Source: Streptomyces sp. NBC_00557
GTDB lineage: Bacteria > Actinomycetota > Actinomycetes > Streptomycetales > Streptomycetaceae
Length of the DNA: 64,000 nt
Direction: 5' to 3'
NCBI RefSeq assembly: GCF_036345995.1
Contig: NZ_CP107796.1
Location: 1,550,001-1,614,000 of the forward strand
Part shown: piece by piece, positions 1 through 6,298 of the stretch
Layout of the letters: each line of letters begins with the position of its first letter
Numbering within the stretch: the stretch's first letter is position 1
Program-made: the position numbers and the translations under genes
Notes under the pieces: model-generated
The model's input: only the letters and a program-made list of their open reading frames with translations
Database searches by the model: none
Told to the model about the DNA's origin: nothing

Positions 1-91
1 GGTCGAGGACGGCATGGGCGGCCGCCGCTGCGCGGGCCTCGCCGCCCCGGGACGCGTCGTAGGCGTCGGCTTCCTTGTCGTAGTCGAGCAC
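1..91 (-). CDS. SAM-dependent methyltransferase, N-terminal fragment
   Basis: Only the first 30 codons are inside the window; the gene continues beyond base 1. The translation begins VLDYDKEADAYDASRGG, an opening I associate with a Streptomyces class I methyltransferase family, in which an aspartate/tyrosine-rich start precedes the SAM-binding loop. The start is a GTG, and the Shine-Dalgarno-like GAGGGG overlaps the TGA of the pterin dehydratase gene six bases upstream, so the two genes are probably translationally coupled. No SAM-binding motif lies in the visible part, so the family call rests on the N-terminal pattern alone. Confidence 0.5.
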   Translation of the reverse strand, partial: MLDYDKEADAYDASRGGEARAAAAAHAVLD

Positions 92-96
92 GCCCC

Positions 97-405
97 TCAG
101 TGTGCGCCGTGACCTGGGGCGATGTCCTCCACCCTGCGGGCGAGCGCGAAATCCTTCTCGGTGAGGGCGCCGCCGGCGCTGTGCGTGTGCACGGTGAGGG
201 AGACGGTGTTGTAGCCGAGGGCGAGGTCGGAGTGGTGGTCCAGTTCGTCCTGGACGGCGGCGATGTGCATGACCAGCGCGGCGGCCGCGACGTGCGAGCC
301 GAGGCGGTAGGAGCGGGCGAGCCGGCCGGCGTCGTCGACCGACCAGCCGGGCAGCTCGGCGAGCCGGTCCTCGATCTCCTTCTGCGACAGCGGTTCGACG
401 GCCAT
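97..405 (-). CDS. 4a-hydroxytetrahydrobiopterin dehydratase (PCD/DCoH)
   Basis: A 102-residue protein, the normal length of the pterin-4a-carbinolamine dehydratase family. It should dehydrate 4a-hydroxytetrahydropterin, regenerating the cofactor after aromatic amino acid hydroxylation, in the cytoplasm. The family histidine motif is visible as DELDHHSDL followed by YNTVSLTVHTHSAGG, and the N-terminus LPGW is typical. ATG at 405 is chosen because GGAAGGAG lies seven bases upstream; a longer in-frame extension has no support. It is followed at once by a methyltransferase gene on the same strand. No phenylalanine hydroxylase gene is in the window. Confidence 0.9.
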   Translation of the reverse strand: MAVEPLSQKEIEDRLAELPGWSVDDAGRLARSYRLGSHVAAAALVMHIAAVQDELDHHSDLALGYNTVSLTVHTHSAGGALTEKDFALARRVEDIAPGHGAH

Positions 406-429
406 GGCCGCGCTCCTTCCCGGTGGTAC

Positions 430-450
430 GGCACGGACTCCCAGCGTGCC
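430..450. promoter_or_regulatory. Inverted repeat between divergent PCD and MmyB-type regulator genes
   Basis: GGCACG and CGTGCC form a 6-bp inverted repeat with a 9-bp spacer, 24 bases upstream of the PCD start, inside the 232-bp divergent intergenic region 406-637. The size suits an operator for a dimeric regulator, for example the XRE protein encoded to the right, but nothing links the two. The rest of 406-637 shows no gene. Confidence 0.25.
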
Positions 451-624
451 ACAGCCCTGCCGGGACGGCCCCGGCCGACTCACCCCGGACCGAACAGCCA
501 CCCACCGCCCCGAGGCCGTCGGCGAGCCCGGCGCCCCTGGCCCGGCAGGCAGCCGCGCACCCTCGCGTGGTACTGCGCCGCGCCGTCCCTGTCCCACGGC
601 CCGTACATGCGGGCACTCCTCGAC

Positions 625-630
625 TACGGT
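625..630 (+). promoter_or_regulatory. -10 element TACGGT of a leaderless promoter
   Basis: TACGGT matches the actinobacterial TAnnnT pattern and ends seven bases before the ATG at 638. No purine-rich ribosome site is present in front of that ATG. The arrangement is the one expected for a leaderless transcript starting at the start codon. Confidence 0.4.
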
Positions 631-637
631 CGTCGTC

Positions 638-1465
638 ATGACCATTGTCGCGACCGGCAAAGCCGCCTCCTGCCCCGCCCCGTCCGACAAGGGCGTCGGC
701 CCGCTGCTGCGCGCCTGGCGGGAGCGGCGCCGGGTCTCCCAGCTGGAACTGGCGCTGCGCGCCGACTCCTCGGCCCGGCACATCAGCTTCATCGAGACCG
801 GCCGGTCCCGGCCGAGCGAGGAGATGGTGCTGCGGCTCGCCGAGCATCTGGACGTCCCCGTGCGCGAGCGCAACTCCCTTCTATTGGCGGCCGGTTACGC
901 CCCGCGCTATCCGGAGACCCCGCTGGACGACCCGGCGCTGGACGCGTTGCGCGACGGCATGGAACGCCTCATCCAGGGCTACGAGCCCTATCCGGCCCTG
1001 GTGGTCGACGCCGGTTACACGGTCGTCGCCGCGAACCGGGGCATCGCGATGCTCCTGGAGGGCGTGCCGGAGACCCTGCTGTCGCCGCCCAACGCGATGC
1101 GGCTGACGCTGCATCCGCAGGGCCTCGCGCCGCGCATCCGCAATCTGCGCGAGTGGCGGGGGCATCTGCTGGCGCAGATGGAGCGGGAAATCGCGCTGCA
1201 GCGCTCGGACCGGCTGCGCGCCCTGTACGAGGAGGTGGCCGCCTACCCGGTGCCCGAGGACGCGCCGGGCGGCGAACCGGCCGAGCCCGTGCCGTACTTC
1301 GCACTGCCGCTGCGCATCGAGCACGACGGCCGCGTCCTGTCGTTCGTGTCGTCGATCTCCACCTTCAACACCCCGATGGACGTCACGGTCGCCGAACTCG
1401 CCATCGAGACGTTCCTGCCCGCCGACCCGGCCACCGCCAAGTACCTGCAGACACTGGCCGGTTGA
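638..1465 (+). CDS. XRE-family transcription regulator with MmyB-like ligand-binding domain
   Basis: 275 residues. Residues about 18-80 form an XRE helix-turn-helix (LLRAWRERRRVSQLELAL, then ARHISFIETGRSRPSEEM). Residues about 100-260 form the MmyB-like (MLTR) ligand-binding domain, recognised by YPALVVDAGYTVVAANR and the C-terminal STFNTPMDVTVAEL pattern. In many actinobacteria such regulators sit next to, and control, a redox enzyme; here the neighbours are a pterin dehydratase (divergent) and a second XRE regulator, so the target is unknown. ATG 638 is chosen because upstream codons lack family similarity and a -10-like hexamer lies seven bases before it, implying leaderless translation. 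Confidence 0.85.
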   Translation: MTIVATGKAASCPAPSDKGVGPLLRAWRERRRVSQLELALRADSSARHISFIETGRSRPSEEMVLRLAEHLDVPVRERNSLLLAAGYAPRYPETPLDDPALDALRDGMERLIQGYEPYPALVVDAGYTVVAANRGIAMLLEGVPETLLSPPNAMRLTLHPQGLAPRIRNLREWRGHLLAQMEREIALQRSDRLRALYEEVAAYPVPEDAPGGEPAEPVPYFALPLRIEHDGRVLSFVSSISTFNTPMDVTVAELAIETFLPADPATAKYLQTLAG

Positions 1466-1588
1466 CCGCTGCCCGGGCCCGCCGTCCGGCTTCCTGCCGC
1501 GCCCGCCGGGATCGCCTCGGACCGGTGTGCGAAGCGGGATCGCATGGCAGACTGCCGGGGGTGATCCGGCGCGTGGGGAGGGCGTGGC

Positions 1589-2452
1589 GTGAGTGAGCGG
1601 CGGGCTGCGCCCACGGTGGGCCAGGTGGTGCTCGGGAAACGGCTGCAGGAACTGCGCGAGGCGGCGAACCTCAGCAGGGAGGAGGCCGCCCAGGTCCTCA
1701 GGGTGGCGTCGGCGACCGTGCGGCGGATGGAGATGGCCGAGGTCGCGCTGAAGATCCCCTACGTGCAGGTGCTGCTGGACACCTACGGGGTGCCCGAGGA
1801 GGAGGCCGCCGCGTTCGTGCGGCTGGCCGAGGAGGCCAACCAGCCGGGCTGGTGGCAGCGGTTCCACGACGTGCTCCCCGACTGGTTCAGCCTCTATGTG
1901 AGCCTGGAGGGCGCCGCCCGGATCATCCGCTCCTACGAGCCGCACTTCGTGCCCGGTCTGCTGCAGACCGAGGACTACGCGCGCGCGGTGCTGGAGGCCG
2001 GGACGGTCGGGCAGGCCTCGCCGGAGTCCGTGGAGCGGCACGTGTCGCTGCGCATGGAGCGGCAGCGGCTGCTGGACCGGGACGACCCGCCCCACCTGTG
2101 GGTGATCATGGACGAGACGGTGCTCAGGCGCCCGGTGAGCATGCGCTCCGGCGTGATGCGCGCGCAGGTGGACCGGCTGCTGGAGTACGCCGGGCGGGAC
2201 CGGGTCACGCTGCAGATCGCCGAGTTCGCGGCCGGCCCGCATCCGGGGACGTACGCGCCCTTCACGCTCTTCCGGTTCGCCGAACCGGAGCTGCCGGACA
2301 TGGTGTTCACCGAGTACCTGACCGGCGCCCTGTATCTGGACTCCCGCCGCGAGGTGGCCGCGCACCTCGAGGTGCTGGACCACATGACGGCCCGCGCCGC
2401 CTCCGCCCAGCGCACGCTCACCCTGCTGCGGGAGTTCCGGAAGACCTTGTGA
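1589..2452 (+). CDS. XRE helix-turn-helix regulator with DUF5753 domain
   Basis: 287 residues. An N-terminal helix-turn-helix (residues about 12-70; LGKRLQELREAANLSREEAA) is followed by a DUF5753 domain (residues about 95-285; YEPHFVPGLLQTEDYARAVL is diagnostic). The family is abundant and paralogous in Streptomyces, usually next to a DUF397 protein or a DUF574 methyltransferase. The expected methyltransferase follows 49 bases downstream, and no DUF397 gene is present. The GTG start has GGGGAGGG about eight bases upstream. Probable role: local transcriptional control of this small island. Confidence 0.88.
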   Translation: MSERRAAPTVGQVVLGKRLQELREAANLSREEAAQVLRVASATVRRMEMAEVALKIPYVQVLLDTYGVPEEEAAAFVRLAEEANQPGWWQRFHDVLPDWFSLYVSLEGAARIIRSYEPHFVPGLLQTEDYARAVLEAGTVGQASPESVERHVSLRMERQRLLDRDDPPHLWVIMDETVLRRPVSMRSGVMRAQVDRLLEYAGRDRVTLQIAEFAAGPHPGTYAPFTLFRFAEPELPDMVFTEYLTGALYLDSRREVAAHLEVLDHMTARAASAQRTLTLLREFRKTL

Positions 2453-2501
2453 CACAGGGGCGTTGTGACCGCACGCCCGCACCGACCTCAGGGGGAACAG
2501 C

Positions 2502-3311
2502 ATGACCGCTCGCGATGCCACGCCCGCGCCGATCGACACCAGCCGTCCGCACCCCGCCCGGGTGTACGACTGGTGGCTGGGCGGCAAGGACAACTACCCG
2601 GTGGACGAGGAACTGGCGCGCAGGATCCTCGCCGTGGACGACACGGTGGTGCGCGGGGCGCGCGCCAACCGGCGGTTCATGCACCGGGCCGTGCGCACGG
2701 CGGCCGAGGCAGGGGTACGGCAGTTCCTGGACATCGGCACCGGCATCCCGACCGAGCCCAACCTGCACCAGGTCGCGCAGGGCGTCGCCGCGGAGTCCAG
2801 GGTGGTGTACGTGGACAACGACCCGATCGTGCTGCGGCACGCCGAGGCGCTGCTGCGCGGCACCGACGAGGGCAGCACGGACTACGTCCACGCCGACGTC
2901 CGCGACCCCGGCACCATCCTGCGACTCGCCGGTGAGACCCTCGACTTCACCCGGCCCGTCGCGCTGTCCCTGGTCGCGCTGACCCATTACCTCGGCGAGC
3001 GGGAGGACGACGTGTACGGGCTGGTCGAGCGGTACGTCGACGCGCTCGCCCCCGGCAGCTTCCTGATCCTGTCCCAGGTCACGCAGGATCTGAGCCCGAA
3101 GGGTGTGGCCCGGGCAGCCGAGCTGTTCCGCAGCAGCGGCACGCCCTTCCATCCCCGTACGCTCCCGGAGTTCTCCCGCTTCTTCACCGGCCTCGACCTG
3201 CTGGGCCCCGGCGTCATCCCGGTGTACGGCTGGCGCCCGGAGCCGGTGGACGTGGCGGCCCAGGCGGAGGGGGTCGTGCCGGTCTACGCGGGCGTGGCGG
3301 TCAAGCGCTGA
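2502..3311 (+). CDS. SAM-dependent methyltransferase, DUF574/Methyltransf_19 family
   Basis: 269 residues, normal for the family. The N-terminus SRPHPARVYDWWLGGKDNYP is the family signature. The SAM-binding loop is FLDIGTGIPT (about residue 79), followed by VVYVDNDPIV for the acidic residue that binds ribose. The C-terminal half (TGLDLLGPGVIPVYGWRP) is also typical. Substrates are not known for this family. It follows the DUF5753 regulator on the same strand, and the beta-helix gene starts 108 bases later. The ATG is preceded by GGGGGAAC at good spacing. Confidence 0.88.
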   Translation: MTARDATPAPIDTSRPHPARVYDWWLGGKDNYPVDEELARRILAVDDTVVRGARANRRFMHRAVRTAAEAGVRQFLDIGTGIPTEPNLHQVAQGVAAESRVVYVDNDPIVLRHAEALLRGTDEGSTDYVHADVRDPGTILRLAGETLDFTRPVALSLVALTHYLGEREDDVYGLVERYVDALAPGSFLILSQVTQDLSPKGVARAAELFRSSGTPFHPRTLPEFSRFFTGLDLLGPGVIPVYGWRPEPVDVAAQAEGVVPVYAGVAVKR

Positions 3312-3419
3312 GCCGTACGTCGTCCGCCCGCGCGTCCGGGTGGGGCCGCCGGGGCTCCGGTAACATCGGGCGGCGCGAGCGGACGGTGCCACCGGCGAGC
3401 ACGGCGGGGGAATGCGGAC

Positions 3420-5126
3420 ATGGTGAGGCGGTACGTGGTCGCGCCGGGCGGGCGGTGGGGCGCCCATCCCGACATCGGGTCCGCGCTGCGTGCCGCCGGC
3501 AGGCGACCCGGCCCGGCGCGGGTGGAGATCGAGCCGGGCAGTTACCCGGAGCGCCTGATCGTCCGCGGCGAGATCGAGCTGGTCGCGCGCGGCGCACCCG
3601 GTTCCGTGGTGCTGAACCCGGCCCGGGGCACGGTGCTGGACGCCGCCGGGTCGGTGACGGTGCGCGGGCTGCGGCTGATCGGACGGGACGCCGACGTCGT
3701 CGACGCGCACGCCGGCGCCCTGGTGCTGGACCAGGTGGAGGTCCGGGCCCACGGCGGGGTGTGCCTGCACGCCCGGCGCGACTCCGCAGCCGTCCTGACG
3801 GACAGTCACTTCGTCTACGGTCGCGTGCTGTTCGCGGGCGGCACAGGCACGGTGGAGCGGTGCCGGCTCACGGACGCCGCCGACAACGCGCTCGCGGTGA
3901 CCGAGGGCGGCCGGGTCACGGTGCGCGACAGCCGCATCGAGGCGAGCCGTATCCACGGGGTGCGGGTCTGCGACGCCCGGGCCGAGCTGACGGGGTGCGA
4001 GCTGACCGGCACCGGCCGGGCGGCCGTGTGCGCGGACACCCGCGCCGAACTGACCGTCGCCGACTGCGTGATCAGGGCCGTACACGCCGAGGGCGTGCTG
4101 TTCATCGAGCAGTCCCGGGGGCTGGTGCGGGGCTGCCGGGTGAGCGACGCCGAGCACGGGGTCGCGGTGACGACCGGCAGCGATCCGGTGGTCCGCGACT
4201 GTGTGTTCACCGGCTGCCGGGACACCGGCATCAACGTGCCGGACGGAGGGCGGGGCACGTTCGAGGACTGCGAGGTCCTCGACGCCGGGGCGGTGTCGGT
4301 GTTCGCGACCCGGGGTGGCGCGCCGACGGTCACCGGCTGCCGGATCGCCGGGGGCAACGTCGGGGTCGCGCTCGTCGAGCAGGCGCGGGGCCGCTTCTCG
4401 CGGATCACCGTCCGGGACCTGACCAACGTCGCCCTGCGGGTGCGGGAAGGGGCCAAGGCCGTCTTCGAGGACGTGCGCGTCGAACGCTGCGCGGCGGGCC
4501 TGGAGACGCTGGGCGACACCTCCACCACGGCAGAGCTGACCGGCGGCCGGTTCGACGACTGCCACATGGGGTCGGTGGCCTGCGGCGGCCAGTCGCGGGC
4601 CACGGTGCGCCAGGTGACCGCGCGGCGCGGCATCGTGGGCTTCTCCGCCGTCGAGGAGGCCACGCTGCACCTGCACGACTGCCGGGTCGCCGAGATGGGC
4701 ATGGGGCTGCTCGCCATCGGCAGATCGACGCTGTCCGCGCGCAACCTCGTCGTCGACGGACCCGGGGGACCCGGCCTCGGCGCCATGGACTCCGCGTACC
4801 TGGACATCACCGGCACCCGTTTCACCGACTGCGGGAAGGTGGCCGTGTCGGTGCAGGGCATGAGCGCCGGACGGCTGGTGGACTGCAGCGTGACCGGGGC
4901 GCCGGGCGGCGTGGCCGTCCAGCACAACGGCCGGGTCGCCCTGATCTCACTCGACTCCGCACTGCGGGTCGAGGAGCAGGCCCCCGAGCCGGCCCCCGCT
5001 CCGACGACCGTCGTCAACCACTACAACGCCCCGGTCTTCAACGGCGCGATCCAGCACTCCCAGATCGCCTTCGGCAACAGCCATGTCATCCAGCGGCAGA
5101 CCACACAGGACGGAGCCGGCACATGA
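3420..5126 (+). CDS. Right-handed parallel beta-helix protein with C-terminal homotypic-type motif
   Basis: 568 residues with no signal peptide, so cytoplasmic. From about residue 60 to 510 the sequence is a series of 22-24-residue coils of the pectin-lyase/NosD type (patterns such as VTVRDSRIEASRIHGVRV and LTGCELTGTGRAAV). No polysaccharide lyase catalytic set is recognisable, so a scaffold or sensor is likelier than an enzyme. A Pro-rich linker near residues 520-528 leads to a tail, residues 537-560, that matches residues 12-35 of the next gene product without gaps (11 of 24 identical). The stop overlaps the next ATG (ATGA). The start has GGGGGAA six bases upstream. Confidence 0.85.
   Translation: MVRRYVVAPGGRWGAHPDIGSALRAAGRRPGPARVEIEPGSYPERLIVRGEIELVARGAPGSVVLNPARGTVLDAAGSVTVRGLRLIGRDADVVDAHAGALVLDQVEVRAHGGVCLHARRDSAAVLTDSHFVYGRVLFAGGTGTVERCRLTDAADNALAVTEGGRVTVRDSRIEASRIHGVRVCDARAELTGCELTGTGRAAVCADTRAELTVADCVIRAVHAEGVLFIEQSRGLVRGCRVSDAEHGVAVTTGSDPVVRDCVFTGCRDTGINVPDGGRGTFEDCEVLDAGAVSVFATRGGAPTVTGCRIAGGNVGVALVEQARGRFSRITVRDLTNVALRVREGAKAVFEDVRVERCAAGLETLGDTSTTAELTGGRFDDCHMGSVACGGQSRATVRQVTARRGIVGFSAVEEATLHLHDCRVAEMGMGLLAIGRSTLSARNLVVDGPGGPGLGAMDSAYLDITGTRFTDCGKVAVSVQGMSAGRLVDCSVTGAPGGVAVQHNGRVALISLDSALRVEEQAPEPAPAPTTVVNHYNAPVFNGAIQHSQIAFGNSHVIQRQTTQDGAGT
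5028..5099 (+). other. Motif copy 1: C-terminal tail of the beta-helix protein
   Basis: Codes for APVFNGAIQHSQIAFGN and the following seven residues to QRQ. Aligned without gaps to the copy at 5156-5227, it shares P, V, F, G, S, Q, A, N, V, Q and Q. The length (about 24 residues), the Asn/Gln/Gly content and the position at a protein end resemble bacterial amyloid-type signalling motifs, by inference only. Confidence 0.6.
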
Positions 5127-5530
5127 CCGACCCCCAGCGGCAGGACGTCTCCGGAGGGCCGGTGTTCCACGGGCCGGTCTCGGGCAGCCAGTTCGCCTGG
5201 AACAACGAGACGGTCACCCAGAACCAGCGCAACGACACCGCCGCCGCGCCGGGTTTCGAGGAACTCGTGCGGTGCGTGGGCGCCCTGCTGCGGGAGCTGC
5301 CGCGGGCGGGCCTCGCCGCGCAGGACCGGGCGGACGCCCAGGCCGCGGCCGAGGAGGTGCTCGCCGAGGTCACCGGCCCCGACGCCCCCGAGCCTGGCCG
5401 GCTGCGCCGGGCCCTGAACGGCCTGAAGGGCGTCCTCGCTCCGGTCGCCACGGGCGCCGCGGCCGGGGCGGAGGCGGGCGCACAGGAGTGGGCGCACGAG
5501 GCGATCAGAAACCTCACCGCCCTCATGTGA
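5123..5530 (+). CDS. Small protein with N-terminal shared motif and glycine-zipper-like helical tail
   Basis: 135 residues; no family that I can name with certainty. Residues 12-35 (GPVFHGPVSGSQFAWNN and onward to QNQ) repeat the tail motif of the upstream beta-helix protein. Residues about 43-100 look helical (ELVRCVGALLRELPRAGLAA, then an acidic stretch). Residues about 105-130 contain APVATGAAAGAEAGAQ, a small-residue run with glycine-zipper spacing that could insert in a membrane or pack helices. The ATG overlaps the beta-helix stop, so the two proteins are made together. One arrangement that fits is a sensor plus a small effector, but there is no direct evidence of activity. Confidence 0.75.
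   Translation: MTDPQRQDVSGGPVFHGPVSGSQFAWNNETVTQNQRNDTAAAPGFEELVRCVGALLRELPRAGLAAQDRADAQAAAEEVLAEVTGPDAPEPGRLRRALNGLKGVLAPVATGAAAGAEAGAQEWAHEAIRNLTALM
5156..5227 (+). other. Motif copy 2: N-terminus of the small protein
   Basis: Second copy of the motif described at 5028-5099, exactly 128 bases downstream and encoded by the next gene. The DNA of the two copies is visibly related (CCGGTCTTC against CCGGTGTTC, CAGATCGCCT against CAGTTCGCCT), so a duplication across the gene junction is plausible. Confidence 0.6.
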
Positions 5531-5557
5531 GCGACAGCGGACGCCCGTTCGCCGGCA

Positions 5558-5595
5558 GGCGGAAGTCCCCGGGCCGCCGCGCGGGGACTTCCGCC
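5558..5595. terminator. Hairpin 1 between convergent genes
   Basis: A perfect 13-bp stem, GGCGGAAGTCCCC (5558-5570) pairing with GGGGACTTCCGCC (5583-5595), with a 12-base loop, 28 bases after the small-protein stop. There is no T-run, as usual for GC-rich actinobacterial terminators. Confidence 0.6.
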
Positions 5596-5605
5596 CCGGA
5601 AGCGG

Positions 5606-5638
5606 GGATGCCGCGCCCCGCTGCGGGGCGCGGCATCC
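5606..5638. terminator. Hairpin 2 between convergent genes
   Basis: A perfect 15-bp stem, GGATGCCGCGCCCCG (5606-5620) with its complement at 5624-5638 and a CTG loop. It lies 15 bases beyond the osmC stop on the minus strand. With the preceding hairpin it separates the convergent small-protein gene and osmC and can act in both directions. Confidence 0.65.
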
Positions 5639-5653
5639 GGGGTCGTGCGGGGG

Positions 5654-6079
5654 TCAGGCCAGCTCGGCCGTCAGCGTGATGGTCGTGCCGGACAGGGCCT
5701 GGCTGACCGGGCAGTTCTTCTTGGCGTCCTCGGCGGCGGCGGCGAAGCCGTCCGCGTCCAGGCCCGGCACCTCGCCGCGCACGGTGAGGTGGATGCCGGT
5801 GATGCCCTCGCCCGGCTGGAAGGTCACGTCGGCCTTGGTCTCCAGCCGGGTGGGCGGCGTGCCGGCGCCGGCCAGGGCGTGCGAGAGGGCCATGGAGAAG
5901 CAGCTGGAGTGGGCGCCGGCGATCAGCTCCTCGGGGCTGGTCTTGCCGTTCGCGTCCTGGGAGCGCGAGGCCCACGTGACCGGCTGCTGCGCGATGCCGG
6001 AGGAGTCGAACGTGACGACGCCGTTGCCCTCGAGCAGGTTGCCTTCCCAGACGGTGTGCGCGGTGCGCGTGGTGGCCAC
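5654..6079 (-). CDS. OsmC/Ohr-family peroxide reductase
   Basis: 141 residues, the usual OsmC length. These cytoplasmic thiol peroxidases reduce organic hydroperoxides with a pair of cysteines. Both are visible: Cys in AHSSCFSMALS (about residue 60) and Cys in DAKKNCPVSQAL (about residue 123). The TSPEELIAGAHSSC motif is the OsmC type. It stands alone and is transcribed from the 219-bp gap 6080-6298. No OhrR-type regulator is adjacent. The ATG has AAAGGAA at a suitable distance. Confidence 0.92.
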   Translation of the reverse strand: MATTRTAHTVWEGNLLEGNGVVTFDSSGIAQQPVTWASRSQDANGKTSPEELIAGAHSSCFSMALSHALAGAGTPPTRLETKADVTFQPGEGITGIHLTVRGEVPGLDADGFAAAAEDAKKNCPVSQALSGTTITLTAELA

Positions 6080-6298
6080 GGTGGTTCCTTTCTCGTGGGA
6101 TCCCGTGACGTGAGGTCCGTAACGGGGTTTTCCGTGCCCCCTATCCGATCACATCCGGGCTCGTCGCACTCCGAAGACGGGCCCACGCGGGGTGAACAGG
6201 AGGTGACGCGGGTACCGGTGCGCCGGGCGGGAAGTCCTCGGTCCGGTGCGGCAGGTCGCCGGGTCGTGGGCGTCCGGCCGGGCGGGCGCGGCCGGTTC

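Noticed and set aside
2418..4925. Long open frame on the minus strand across the methyltransferase and beta-helix genes
   Set aside because: The codon positions are out of phase with the GC bias, the product is His/Arg/Pro-rich without a family, and both plus-strand genes have clear domains and ribosome sites.
3420..5126. Pectate lyase
   Set aside because: Only the beta-helix coils are seen; there is no signal peptide and no recognisable lyase catalytic or calcium site.
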